Both the position numbers and the translations under genes were made by a program. Of a stretch of 64,000 bases of DNA, positions 10,601 to 19,244 are shown one piece after another (the first letter of the stretch is position 1; the number at the start of each line of letters is the position of its first letter). The DNA is from Thecamonas trahens ATCC 50062. Lineage: Eukaryota; Apusozoa; Apusomonadida; Apusomonadidae. The DNA lies in contig NW_013657647.1 of assembly GCF_000142905.1 (NCBI RefSeq), positions 90,957-154,956 of the forward strand, read 5' to 3'. Below the pieces are notes generated by a model. That model was not told the DNA's origin. It did not search any database and worked only from the letters and a program-made list of their open reading frames with translations.

Positions 10601-11507
10601 CGTCGGCGGCTTGGCGACGCGCTGCTTTGGCCTCTGGAGCCGTTGCGCGCTCGGCAGCGCGGGCGTCGTCGGCGGTGCGCCGCGCTTCGCGCCGCAACTC
10701 CCACTTGTCGCGGTAAGCCGCGGCACTGGCAGCGTCGTTGGCCTCACGGCGCGCGGCGCGCTCGATCGCCTCGGCCTCGACGGCCTGGGCATGCATCATA
10801 TCTTTGTGCTCGCGCTCGAGCCGCAGCGCCTCGGTCTCAGCCTCGTAGGCTTCGGTGGCGGCGTGGTCGGCCTCGGCGCGAGCCGCCTTGAGCGCGGCCC
10901 GGGCTTCGATCCGAGCCGCATCGGCGGCTGCCCACTCTGCCCTGCGACGCTCAACAGCTTGTGCATGGCCAGCATCGGCGGCAGCCTGCCGCTCACGCCG
11001 GGCAACTTTGTCCGCCTCCCACTCGGCCGCCCGCGCCTTGTCGCTAGCCGCCGCCGCCTCGGCCGCACGAGCACGAGCCACTGCCCGCGCCTGACGCATC
11101 TCCACAGTCGCGGCCTTGGCCTCTACCAGCGCCGCGTCCTCAGCCGCCCTTGCCGCAACTCGAGCCTCTACCTCGTCCTCTGCGCGGCGTCGGGCCTCTT
11201 TCTGGGCAGCGATGCGGGCTTCTACCTTGGCCGCCTTCCGCGCCGTTCTCTGCTCAGCATGCTCCCTCCGAGCACGCTCTCGCTCGATAGGCTTCTCCGC
11301 TGCACGGCGCTCCGCCTCTGCTCTTGCCACAGCATCAGCGGCACTCCGCGCCTTTCGCCTCGCCACCGCCGCTGCTCTCCTCCGACTTGTTCGCTCTGCA
11401 TCGTACGTCGCCCTCAATCGGGCCTCGGCCGTCCTCGCCTCCCGGAACGCCTGTGCCCGAGCTGCGTCAGCTTGAGCCCGCGCCGTCACCGTCTCTGCAC
11501 TCGGCAT
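7650..11507 (-). CDS. Ala/Arg-rich coiled coil followed by about 25 tandem 22-residue repeats
   Basis: 1285 residues, single exon, family not recognised. Residues 1-620 are a highly charged Ala/Arg/Glu helix (RRAAAVARRKARSAAD style), probably a long alpha-helical rod. After a short hydrophobic linker (NRPVLAALLSVISPF, about 625) the protein switches to a 22-residue repeat from about 670 to 1245. Its consensus is PVGRgvaDva followed by Ala/Gly/Ser-rich positions, for example PVGRVARDAAEAVAGG, PIGRVAEDVASTVTHV and PVGRGVADVGRRVGGA. The spacing is exactly 22 (two 11-mers) over many consecutive copies. Eleven-residue periodic helices poor in large side chains occur in perilipins, synucleins and LEA proteins, which coat lipid surfaces. 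That role is inference. The 227-bp interval to PEX7 separates two divergently placed start/stop ends. Confidence 0.8.
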   Translation of the reverse strand: MPSAETVTARAQADAARAQAFREARTAEARLRATYDAERTSRRRAAAVARRKARSAADAVARAEAERRAAEKPIERERARREHAEQRTARKAAKVEARIAAQKEARRRAEDEVEARVAARAAEDAALVEAKAATVEMRQARAVARARAAEAAAASDKARAAEWEADKVARRERQAAADAGHAQAVERRRAEWAAADAARIEARAALKAARAEADHAATEAYEAETEALRLEREHKDMMHAQAVEAEAIERAARREANDAASAAAYRDKWELRREARRTADDARAAERATAPEAKAARRQAADEAYAAARREAHEAMAAERAAADAEAAAARAAAKTARAEARMAADDAAAASTAERRAARAAADTERAAERAAARSAADEADAAARAAALAAAAERKEAVRNERTVERPAAKAALREERAAAKASKAETRAAADTQRERNRAATKQQRREERDARWAAAAAARASADTARQATRKAADERRAEAAENRPGLLRTSRAAADSRKAARRAEAAAQRAEARAQADAAATAAKSEYAQLRSTVREQVKEARKRDRAAADGEARRQAAAAREERRRHRVARRAARAERQAAAQATEDARRSEKDARRARTIDALRNINRPVLAALLSVISPFARGKRKAMDAARALGLATVAGLDAAVVGAADVVRGSAALAGRVATPVGRSVVDATRATGNVISDVVHDTRSLVRAVTVPPVRAAVDATAVATATVADTATAVARVSKDVTGAVGRTVVDAGRKPVRAVADAGRVMGRGTVDTAAVIGGTAVAAAVATGLGVGAVARPVGRAVADAAAATDRAVHDASAAVMRTIQDVAVITEASVTSAALPVAGGVRRGVLAVSRTGADTAGAAARGVGRGTTDLVRSSVQHVAVPVGRVARDAAEAVAGGAAQASRVTGRAARDAASAAVHSARVVAVPIGRVAEDVASTVTHVAADVARPVVRTAVDAGTLVARGSAIAGRTATRVVGDGSMAIVDGAAAVARPVGRGVVDVSRSAAHAGSTVLRPVGRGATDVVTHVVPGVALAGGRAVVRAGSGVSHVAVRGGAVVDRAVIAPVTHATGTTVRKAGRVVGGAAVVIGDETAYVARRAGLGVQGALRPVGRGVADVGRRVGGATASGARVVGSQFADAVEAGADVAVRVARPVGEVVVDATEVAVGGVAKGSRVVGRGVADVARGAGHVTSDVLRPVARTGQDVLVTTAHVGETAAIRASRGVSDAGGLIADGAVAVARPIAAGAKASIAAGAKVAAAVNPVAALERYADAVVESSGPSVSVASE
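7770..9500 (-). repeat. Coding tandem repeat, 66-bp units (22 residues)
   Basis: DNA encoding the 22-residue repeat of the preceding gene. Units diverge at the nucleotide level but keep the 66-bp register, shown by regular recurrence of the codons for P-V-G-R and of an Asp four residues later. Occasional 33-bp steps occur near the upstream end, consistent with an underlying 11-residue period. Confidence 0.8.
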
Positions 11508-11801
11508 GATTCAGGTCTCCGTCACGGGTAACTATGTGTGTCCTTGTGCCCGTCGTTGTGCCTGTCCTTGTGTCGACGTCAGAGTCGACGTGTCCGTTGA
11601 GTCGTCGAGATGGTTGTCTGTCACTCCGAGCTGGCTTCCCATCCCTCCGTGCCGTTCGCCGTTTTAAACATGCTGGACTGCCTGAGAAGCATTGTTCTTT
11701 TCACTCTGGCGAGAGTCGTGGAACCCTTGACGGCATGGTCGTTCGGACGCAATTGCACATGCCATTCATAGTGAGCAACTCGACGATGCTTGACTTCCAG
11801 G

Positions 11802-12106
11802 TTACCGCCCGACGCTGCGCGACACCTGCTTGGCCTGCGGCTTGGGATGGGAGGCGTACCCGCACGTGATGGCGGCCGACACGTAGACGGATCCGGAGGA
11901 GCAGCGGGCGCGGACGGTACGGAGTTTGTCGTTGATGACCCCGACAATCGGGAAGGAGAGCATAACAGAGTTGAACACAGCGGCCGCCGGGCGGGAGAGC
12001 GCGAAGACGTAGTGGATCTTCTTGCGACGGGCGAGCTTGCTGGTCGGCGTGGCCGCGCAAGTGGTGGCACGCCACTCTGTACTGGATTCTGGACGCCGCG
12101 CTCACC
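11802..12106 (-). CDS. Small spliced gene, product unknown (5' end unresolved)
   Basis: A short coding block reads ARRKKIHYVFALSRPAAAVF, then SVMLSFPIVGVINDKLRTV, ending KQVSRSVGR and TAA at 11802. Its codons are strongly GC-ending, like the neighbouring genes. It has no usable Met at its head, so it must be a 3' exon. A good GTGAGC donor sits at 12105, and a 66-nt intron (12040-12105) would join LADRLIPLR to KLARRKK in frame. A 29-nt alternative would instead join a frame starting MGHLAISF at about 12206. The middle is weakly hydrophobic. I do not recognise the family. The interval 11508-11801 between it and the 22-residue repeat gene shows nothing else. Confidence 0.35.
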
Positions 12107-12510
12107 GTAAAGGGATGAGTCGATCAGCGAGCACGTGCACGTGACACGTCGACCAACCTGGCCTACAGCCCAGTTGTGGGAGGGGAATGAAATGGCGAGA
12201 TGGCCCATGGATGGGGATTGATGGACCAAACGTGGATGACTCGTGGATGGGGGACTGACGCTGTAGGGCTCGGGGTAGTACAGTGGTGGCAGTCGCTCGA
12301 GGGTATAAAAATTTATCGCCTGCACCCACAGCACCCCCCACCCCCCACACACTCACTCACCAATCCATCCTCCATCCATCTCATCTCGGAGCGGGAGCAA
12401 GCGAGGGAGGGGAGGTAACCCCTCTCTCGTTCATCGACACCGAGTGCAACGCGACTTTGAAGATCGGCACAACTCGATCAGCAAGGACTAGATAGTGTGG
12501 ACAAGTAGCT
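12107..12510. promoter_or_regulatory. Intergenic region with TATA-like element before the Pol5 gene
   Basis: Between the small minus-strand gene and the Pol5 start at 12511. A TATAAAA element lies at about 12304-12310, roughly 200 nt upstream of the ATG. It is followed by a C/A-rich leader (CACCC and CATCC runs). The TATA function is inferred from sequence only. Confidence 0.35.
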
Positions 12511-15500
12511 ATGGGATTGACTGGTCAGAACAAGCGCAAGCGGCCGGACGGGAGCCAAGGCTCGGCGGCGGTGGCGTCTGTTTCATCCGTCGTCGGAGCC
12601 GGCGGCGTCTCTGTCGACGACATGCTGGCAGCTGTGGCCACGCATGGCCTCAACGCACGGAACGAATGGAGCTGGGAGTCTGAGGCGTATGAGGAGCAGA
12701 TCAACAACAAGGCCGGTGTGATTAAGGTGTCGAAAGGTACTGTCAATGACTCCACCAAGGCCAAGGCCTTCGCCAAGCTCCGGTCGACGCTCGTCCAGCA
12801 GTCGCTGCCGTTTTTCTGGGATCTGACCTCACTCTCGCAGAAGACCCGGGCGCACGCCGCGCACGGCATTGTCTCGCTCATTGCCAAGGCTCGGGTCGAT
12901 TCGCCTGCTAAGGACGTGACGACCCTGGTGGAGTACGTTGTCAAGCGCCTGGTCCGTGGTATGGGTTCATCGTCGCAGGGTGCCCGCCAGGGCTACTCCG
13001 CCACACTCTCGACGCTCACCACTCTCGCCATCAACGACGTCATCGAGTCTGGCGCAGACTCGCCACTCGCTTCGGCTGCCAAGCTTGCCACGACCTTCAA
13101 CATCCGTGCTGAGCTCGTCAACTTGGAGGAGTCGGACAAGGGCGGATACACACCGTCGGAGCGCCGCGATCAGCGGTACCGTGACGTCTTTGCCGTTCTC
13201 GCGGTCATTCACGGCACGACTGTCGCACTCAACGGCCTCGTGCCCGACGGCGCCAAGGCCAAGGCCCGTGCTGAGGTTGCCAAGCGTGTCTTTGACGTTG
13301 TCGGCCTCGACGCCAAGATCCTCCGCCGCACCGTCAACCTCGTCAACCGCTCGGTCGTCAACGAAGTGAGTCTCCTGCTCGCTGGCGACCTCGTCATCCG
13401 CGAGCTCATCTCGCTCGTTTCCAACGAGCCCGGCAAGGTTATTTCCCATGTCGTGCCGAGCCTCGCCGACGCTCTCGGCGGTACGCCGCGGTCCTTCACC
13501 GCCCCACTCGTCAACATGCTCGTCACCCTTACTCGGACCGACTCGTCCATGGACTGGGCCCCGGTGCTCTCGCCAAGCTGGTTCCGCTCTGGCACCTCGG
13601 CCGACGAATTGACTCCGGCCTTGCTCTTCTCCTCCAGCAACATCCGCATCATGATCTCCGCGGTCGTTGGCACCTCGACCAGCATCCCGTTCCCGTACAT
13701 CTCAGCGCTCTCGGCCAACCTAGTGGCCCTTGCCGAGACTTGCGGCATCGACTCGCTCCCCACAGACGTCATGGCCGCCGTCGCCAAGCAATCGCGCTTC
13801 ATCACGTCTGAAGGTGCCCTTCGCTCGCTCACCAGCTTTGCCGTCGCCTTTGTCGAGGCCTTTAGCAACACCGAGGCTGCCACCTCGGCCGGCGTCGCCG
13901 CTCTCCTTCGCATGCACGAGCTGATTGACACCTTCGCCGGCGTCATCCACGCAACCCACCCTGTCGCCAACCGCAACACGCTCGCTGCTGTCCGCAAACT
14001 CCTCGACATCATCGAGGCCCATGCCGCAGAGGCCACCACTGAGTTTGAGCCCATTCTCTCAGTCCTGCTCACCCCGGCCCGGCCGCCGCTGGCAGAGCAG
14101 GCCAAGCTTTATGCCGCCGCCGCGCCCGAGCGCGAGCGCGCCTCGCGCATCATGGGTGCCTCGGTCTTTGACGTCGCCATCGCCACCCGCATCGCTGCCA
14201 TCTCGTCGGTCCGCCCGCCGATGGCCAGCATGTGGAAGAATGCCGCCTCTGGCATTGGCCAGTCCCCGCGGTCAGTCGCCGTGTACGAAGCCAACGTCAT
14301 CGCCGCCATTGATATCCTTGTCAGCACCATCGCCACTGCCACCGACCGCTCGTCCGACGCCATCCTCCGGGCGCTTGTCGCCATGAGCGTCATGGGCAAG
14401 CTCACCGTCACCTCAAGCGCCGCTGACAGCGACCCGGTCGAGGACCGTGCCACCGCCGCCAAGGCCGCCGCCAAAGCCATCACTGCTGCCAAGCTGCCGC
14501 ATAACCTCAGTGCATCCGCCACTACCCGCGATGTCTCGGCCATCTTTTCGATGCTCGTCACGCCGGCCATCCGCACTGTCGCCATCCGCGCCGTCTTCTC
14601 TATCCTCATGTCTGTGGCGTTTGTCGAGGAGACCTCGCACGAGGCCAAGTGGTCGGCCCGGACCTGGTCAGAGCGCTTTGTGGGTGTCTCCATGGCGCAT
14701 GACGAGCTGTGGGTTTGCGTTGCGCTCGACACCCTCCGTGGCGCCGTCTTCCCCACTCTTACCTCGATCGACAATGTCATGTCTGTCTCCGGCACTGCTG
14801 CTGATGCCGCTGCCGAATCGGCCCTCGCTGTCCTCGACTCGGTCACCTCGGTCGCCCCGTTCACCGCCACAACGACGCATGCCTTTTCCAAGCTCTTTGG
14901 CCGCTCCAAGATCGACCACTCGGTTGTGTGCGCCCTCCACTCCCTCCACTCCCTCAACCTCGCTCTCGGTGTGGCCCTCGCCGTCGCACCGTCTCGGGAT
15001 CTCGTTGACGTCCTCCGCGACACGGCCCAGGCCACCGTCCAGCTGCTGGCCAACGCCAAGCCGACCAAGAAGATCCTCTCCAAGCTCCCGTTCGGGCCGA
15101 CGAGCAAGGACGAGCCGAACCCTTTCCATGTCATCGCCGACGCCATCGTTGCCATCAACGCTTCGGACCTGGCCTTTGTCCGTACGGCTGCCCTCACCAT
15201 TGCACCCATGCTCGGCCCCGTCGTTAACGCCGGTGCCCTCGACATCTTTGCCGGCGTCATCTCGCAGAACGTGGCCGAGGCGCTCAACGAGATGGACGAT
15301 GGCGGCGACGTCGACTTTGAGGACAACATGGACGACATGGAGATCGGCTCAGATGACGACGAGTCGGACGCGTCCGCCTCGGCAAGTGACGACGGTTCGG
15401 ACAACTCGATCAAGGCCTCGCGCATTGCTGGCATGCCGGGTCTCTCGGCCGATGACGAGGCCGCCATGCGCCGCCAGCTCATTCTTCGCCACGCTGCCAA

Positions 15501-16971
15501 CAACCCCGAGCTGGCACACACCCTCGGCATGGATGCCAACGAGGCCAGTGAGGCCGTCGATATGTCGGGCCTCAAGAACATGTCTGGCTCGGGTTCCGAC
15601 TCGGGCTCAGGCTCGGGCTCAGGCTCGGGCTCAGGCTCGGGCTCGGGCTCAGGCTCGGGCTCGGGCTCAGGCTCGGGCTCGGGCTCAGGCTCAGACTCGG
15701 ACGATGGCTCGGACGATGGCGCCGAGTCGTCGTCGTCGTCGGCCTCGCTTCCAGCGGCGACTGACGAGGAGATGTTGCGCATCGACGACCTTCTCTCGCA
15801 GGTCTTCAAGTCGTCGAACAAGAAGTACCGTAAGCGGGCACAGGAGCAGAAGGTCATTGGCTACATCCACTTTAAGATGCGGGTCATCAAGTTTGTGACG
15901 GCTCTGGTCAAGGCCATGCCGCCGACGCCGCTTGTCCTCGAGCTCGTGCTCCCTCTCATGGACGGGCTGACGGCGACCAAGGGCCTTGGCAATGCAAACA
16001 GCGACCTGACGAACGCCATCTCGACCGCTATCGGCGTTCTTGTCAAGGTCAAGGTGGTGATCAGCACGCCCGAGGCTGCGCTCCGGGCCTCGGTCATTCT
16101 TTCGACACTGTTTGGCAAGAACAACAGCGCCCGCTCGCGCCACGTCCGCGAGCAAGCGAGCAAGCTCATTCTTTGGCTTGGTGCCCGCACCACCGCGCCG
16201 TCGTGCTGCGAGCGCGAGGAGCTGTGCGACAAGCTTGGTGGCATGCTTGTCCAGATGATGACCGAGCTTGTTCGCTCCGGCCAGCGCCATGTCCACGACG
16301 CACAGGTCTTCCTCCAGAAGCTCTTCACCTCGTTCCCCACGGCACCGTACATGAAGCTCCCGGAGATTGTCTCCCTCCTTGGCAAGTGTGGCAACCTCCG
16401 CATCCTCCGCGACTTTCTGGACCTCACCGTCTCGCTTGTCCGCATGTCCAAGATGGTTGCGCGCGTCCTCGACGCCGAGCCACGGACCAAAATCTGCTCC
16501 GCCACCTACACCAAGCTCGCCCAGTGGTTTGGCTCGGCCGCGCTCCTCGCTGCCAAGGAGCACAAGACGAACGCCGTGCGCGGCGTCCTCAAGTCGGCAA
16601 CCAAGGCCAGACTCTGTCTCAGCAAGGAGCTCAAGGCGTTCGATGCCGAGCCCGAGCTGGACTCGAAGACGCTCAACGCCATCGAGTCGAACGTCGACGA
16701 TATTCTCGCCACCCACACCTCGGCCCCGCTCGTGCAACAGTGTCACGCCATTCTCCGCGGCTTTAGCGGCCAGGAGGCGCCCAAGCCGCAGTCCAAGAAG
16801 GCCCAGTCGGGCAACAAGGCCAGCACCAAGGGTTACGACGCCGTTGACGACCACGCCATCCCGGCGAGCAAGCGCGCCGCTATTGCCGCCAAGGCCAAGA
16901 AGGCCGCCAAGGCCGCACGCGCAGCACGCAAGGCCAAGAAGGCCGCATCGAAGAAGGCCAAGGCCGAGTGA
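12511..16971 (+). CDS. Pol5/MYBBP1A-like nucleolar protein
   Basis: 1486 residues, single exon. Pol5 (yeast) and MYBBP1A (animals) are HEAT-like nucleolar proteins needed for rRNA synthesis and processing. They are not true polymerases. The N-terminal signature of the family is clear: [19 protein letters not shown] (about 108-126), then [20 protein letters not shown] (about 143-162). A long helical body follows. An acidic stretch (about 925-965) precedes a Ser-Gly run with Asp (about 1025-1063), a second helical block, and a Lys/Ala-rich basic tail (about 1430-1486) suited to rRNA binding and nucleolar retention. Acidic linker plus basic tail is usual for the family. It converges on the MYB gene, 181 bp apart. 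The region 16972-17152 shows nothing. Confidence 0.85.
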   Translation: MGLTGQNKRKRPDGSQGSAAVASVSSVVGAGGVSVDDMLAAVATHGLNARNEWSWESEAYEEQINNKAGVIKVSKGTVNDSTKAKAFAKLRSTLVQQSLPFFWDLTSLSQKTRAHAAHGIVSLIAKARVDSPAKDVTTLVEYVVKRLVRGMGSSSQGARQGYSATLSTLTTLAINDVIESGADSPLASAAKLATTFNIRAELVNLEESDKGGYTPSERRDQRYRDVFAVLAVIHGTTVALNGLVPDGAKAKARAEVAKRVFDVVGLDAKILRRTVNLVNRSVVNEVSLLLAGDLVIRELISLVSNEPGKVISHVVPSLADALGGTPRSFTAPLVNMLVTLTRTDSSMDWAPVLSPSWFRSGTSADELTPALLFSSSNIRIMISAVVGTSTSIPFPYISALSANLVALAETCGIDSLPTDVMAAVAKQSRFITSEGALRSLTSFAVAFVEAFSNTEAATSAGVAALLRMHELIDTFAGVIHATHPVANRNTLAAVRKLLDIIEAHAAEATTEFEPILSVLLTPARPPLAEQAKLYAAAAPERERASRIMGASVFDVAIATRIAAISSVRPPMASMWKNAASGIGQSPRSVAVYEANVIAAIDILVSTIATATDRSSDAILRALVAMSVMGKLTVTSSAADSDPVEDRATAAKAAAKAITAAKLPHNLSASATTRDVSAIFSMLVTPAIRTVAIRAVFSILMSVAFVEETSHEAKWSARTWSERFVGVSMAHDELWVCVALDTLRGAVFPTLTSIDNVMSVSGTAADAAAESALAVLDSVTSVAPFTATTTHAFSKLFGRSKIDHSVVCALHSLHSLNLALGVALAVAPSRDLVDVLRDTAQATVQLLANAKPTKKILSKLPFGPTSKDEPNPFHVIADAIVAINASDLAFVRTAALTIAPMLGPVVNAGALDIFAGVISQNVAEALNEMDDGGDVDFEDNMDDMEIGSDDDESDASASASDDGSDNSIKASRIAGMPGLSADDEAAMRRQLILRHAANNPELAHTLGMDANEASEAVDMSGLKNMSGSGSDSGSGSGSGSGSGSGSGSGSGSGSGSGSGSGSDSDDGSDDGAESSSSSASLPAATDEEMLRIDDLLSQVFKSSNKKYRKRAQEQKVIGYIHFKMRVIKFVTALVKAMPPTPLVLELVLPLMDGLTATKGLGNANSDLTNAISTAIGVLVKVKVVISTPEAALRASVILSTLFGKNNSARSRHVREQASKLILWLGARTTAPSCCEREELCDKLGGMLVQMMTELVRSGQRHVHDAQVFLQKLFTSFPTAPYMKLPEIVSLLGKCGNLRILRDFLDLTVSLVRMSKMVARVLDAEPRTKICSATYTKLAQWFGSAALLAAKEHKTNAVRGVLKSATKARLCLSKELKAFDAEPELDSKTLNAIESNVDDILATHTSAPLVQQCHAILRGFSGQEAPKPQSKKAQSGNKASTKGYDAVDDHAIPASKRAAIAAKAKKAAKAARAARKAKKAASKKAKAE
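15585..15700 (+). repeat. Coding (GGCTCG/GGCTCA)n tract, Gly-Ser polymer
   Basis: About 19 Gly-Ser dipeptides in a row within the Pol5 gene, encoded by near-perfect hexanucleotide repeats. Likely length-polymorphic. It forms a flexible linker between two helical blocks. Confidence 0.9.
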
Positions 16972-17152
16972 ATGTGTAGGGTGCATGCATGTAGCTCGAC
17001 GCGCAATGACACAAGCGTGTTTCATGGGGGTGGAAGGCGGTGGCCAGTGACACAGTGAGTGCGCCACTAGCCATCGACGAGGCGTACGCCGGCGCAGAGA
17101 GGCGGAGGTGCGGCACAGCCGACGCCGAAAGCGTGCGCGTAGAAACTAACCC

Positions 17153-19021
17153 CTACGCCGAGGTAGTCATCGCCGCCGGTGACTCGGTCTGCGATGCGGC
17201 CTGTGACTCGCTAGCGCCGCCGGCGACTGAGCGGAACTCTGTCGAGTTGGATGAGAGGACCCACGCGTCAGGGAGAGTGCGCGGCAGGGCGTTGGCGTCC
17301 ATGGCGATGGACTGATTCATGGGCGAAACAGCCATCGATCTCGAAGTGGCGGCAATAGGAACGTGGCCGAGAGAGTGCGAGGACGACGTCGCCATGCCCA
17401 TGGCGTACTCGGGGTACGTCTGCCGGAGCACGTCCGAAACGGCCGAGATCGAGATGTTGGGGTTCGACAGCCGGGCTGATTCGTCGGTGAGTACCCTGAG
17501 CTCCGTCGGGATGTCGCCAGTCGATGGGACGTGGCCGAGCGAGACATCTCTGCTGAAGGGCGGCAGGCCGAGAGCGGCAGTGACGGGCGTTTGCGTTCCA
17601 GAGCCGACCTGGGAGCGCGGGCGCGAGGCCGGCTGTGCCGGCGGACCCATAGCTGAAGCCGGGCTCGAGCGATGGCGCTGGAGCTCGGTCGGCGGCAACG
17701 GCTTGGACCGCTTGGCCAGTGAGAGTAACAGATCCTCCTCCATCCGCAGCTGTGAAGCTTTGTCTGACGACTCGGGCGCGCGCTTGCGTTTGAGCGACGA
17801 GACCGAGAGTCTGCGCTCGGGCACGACAGCCATCGAGACGCGGTTGGCCGCCACGCCCGCGGGCACACGGTCGGGCACGGCGGGCGGCGGTGTGCTCAAT
17901 GGCAGCGATGGGCGTGCGGACGGATGTGAGACGGGGGGCGGGGCAACTGGCGGCGGCATACCGGGGGCAGCAGCAGCAGCAGCAGCAGCCGCGGCAAACG
18001 CGGCCTGCATCGTCTGCTGGGTCTCCGCTGAGATAAACGGTGCCGGAATGACCGGAACATGCGGATGCTCCATGCCGGGTGGTAGCGGCATAGACGATGG
18101 GACCTCCGAGTAGGTGAGCTTGGCGATATTGGACTTTGAGAGCCGCATGAGCAGTGCCGAGTAGCGCGAGGCGTCGAGGGCGCGGGTAAAGGCGATGGGC
18201 TCGGGCACGTCGTCGGGCGTGTCGCGGAGGGCAAGGTACTTGGCGCGGATGATGTCGAGATCATCGGTGTTCTCTTGGATTTTGAGGGAGTCAAGGTCGA
18301 TGTCAAAGACGGAACGGCGGAGAGCGGTGCCGCGCGACTTGCGCTTGGGCACTTTGCCTTCTGCCGCAGCTTGAGCCTGTGCGGCCCGCTTCTTTGCGCG
18401 GGCGCGCGATTGACGGTAGAACTTGCGCGAGTGTGTCTTGATCTGCTGGATGGTGCGGCGCGGAAGATAGTCTGCAATCTGGTCCCAGGCGCCGGCGCCA
18501 AAGTCTTCGACGGCAAGGAGGAAGAGGGCGTGCTCGGTCCGCGACCACATCTTAGGCTTGTTCGGGTCGTCATCTTCGGTGACGGCGTTGAGATAAGCCG
18601 GCGAGTGGACGTACTTGACAAGCGAGGACCAGAGCAGCGACTTGGGTGGGCCTTCCGCATCGCGGCTGGCAAGAATGTCGACAATATTGACATCAGTGCA
18701 TGCCCAGTGGAGCGACTCGTCCGACTTTGCCGTCGACGAGACAATCTTGCCCGAGGTGATGCGTTTCTGGCGCGAGTAGTACTTTTGCCCGTGCGAGGCG
18801 ACCTGCGACGGGTTCCGCGTCCGCACGTACTTGGTGGCGATGGATCGCCAGTCTCCGCGGCCAAAGACCTCCAATCCGATGACGAAGAGGACGTGCTCGT
18901 TTAGCGTCCACGACCGGCCTGCGGTTGAGCTGGCCGAGCTATCCATGGGTGATGCCAGCTTCCGCGCCCTGCTTCCAGACGGCATGTTCGACCGGGTTCG
19001 CGCCCGACTCCGAGGTGCCAT
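17153..19021 (-). CDS. MYB-family factor with two SANT/MYB repeats of the SHAQKYF type
   Basis: 622 residues. Repeat 1 (about 35-85) reads RSWTLNEHVLFVIGLEVFG and ends VASHGQKYYSRQ, a variant of the SHAQKYF motif that defines single-repeat MYB factors. Repeat 2 (about 157-205) reads WSRTEHALFLLAVEDFGAG and ends IKTHSRKFYRQ. Both end in a basic helix suited to DNA contact. A basic patch (ARAKKRAAQ and KVPKRKSRG) is a likely nuclear signal. The C-terminal 400 residues are Pro/Ser/Ala-rich with a poly-Ala run and look disordered or trans-regulatory. Two SHAQKYF-like repeats in one protein also occur in Dictyostelium and plants. Targets unknown. The start could also be at Met13 or Met26. The next start or stop upstream is 224 bp away. 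Confidence 0.8.
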   Translation of the reverse strand: MAPRSRARTRSNMPSGSRARKLASPMDSSASSTAGRSWTLNEHVLFVIGLEVFGRGDWRSIATKYVRTRNPSQVASHGQKYYSRQKRITSGKIVSSTAKSDESLHWACTDVNIVDILASRDAEGPPKSLLWSSLVKYVHSPAYLNAVTEDDDPNKPKMWSRTEHALFLLAVEDFGAGAWDQIADYLPRRTIQQIKTHSRKFYRQSRARAKKRAAQAQAAAEGKVPKRKSRGTALRRSVFDIDLDSLKIQENTDDLDIIRAKYLALRDTPDDVPEPIAFTRALDASRYSALLMRLSKSNIAKLTYSEVPSSMPLPPGMEHPHVPVIPAPFISAETQQTMQAAFAAAAAAAAAAPGMPPPVAPPPVSHPSARPSLPLSTPPPAVPDRVPAGVAANRVSMAVVPERRLSVSSLKRKRAPESSDKASQLRMEEDLLLSLAKRSKPLPPTELQRHRSSPASAMGPPAQPASRPRSQVGSGTQTPVTAALGLPPFSRDVSLGHVPSTGDIPTELRVLTDESARLSNPNISISAVSDVLRQTYPEYAMGMATSSSHSLGHVPIAATSRSMAVSPMNQSIAMDANALPRTLPDAWVLSSNSTEFRSVAGGASESQAASQTESPAAMTTSA

Positions 19022-19244
19022 ACTTGTATGTAGCTCCTGTTTGCTGCCTCCTTGCCCTTGTCCTACCCTGCCTCGCCTGGGTCACTCTGGGTCGTGCCGA
19101 GACGGGTGTGTCTCGGTCACTGGTCTGGCGGGGCAAGTGGATAGCTTTGGGCCGGCCGGACAGCGGCAACAGAATGACACATCGTTCAACGAGAGCGCCC
19201 GACCTGGCCAGCCCTACGCTAGCCGCCATCAAACCACATGCTGC

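Noticed and set aside
8434-11094. Plus-strand open frames of Ala/Thr/Ser opposite the 22-residue repeat gene
   Set aside because: They mirror the biased codons of the minus-strand gene and show no family motif.
14109-15857. 582-codon minus frame with Glu-Pro repeats
   Set aside because: Antisense shadow of the Gly-Ser tract and codon bias of the Pol5 gene.
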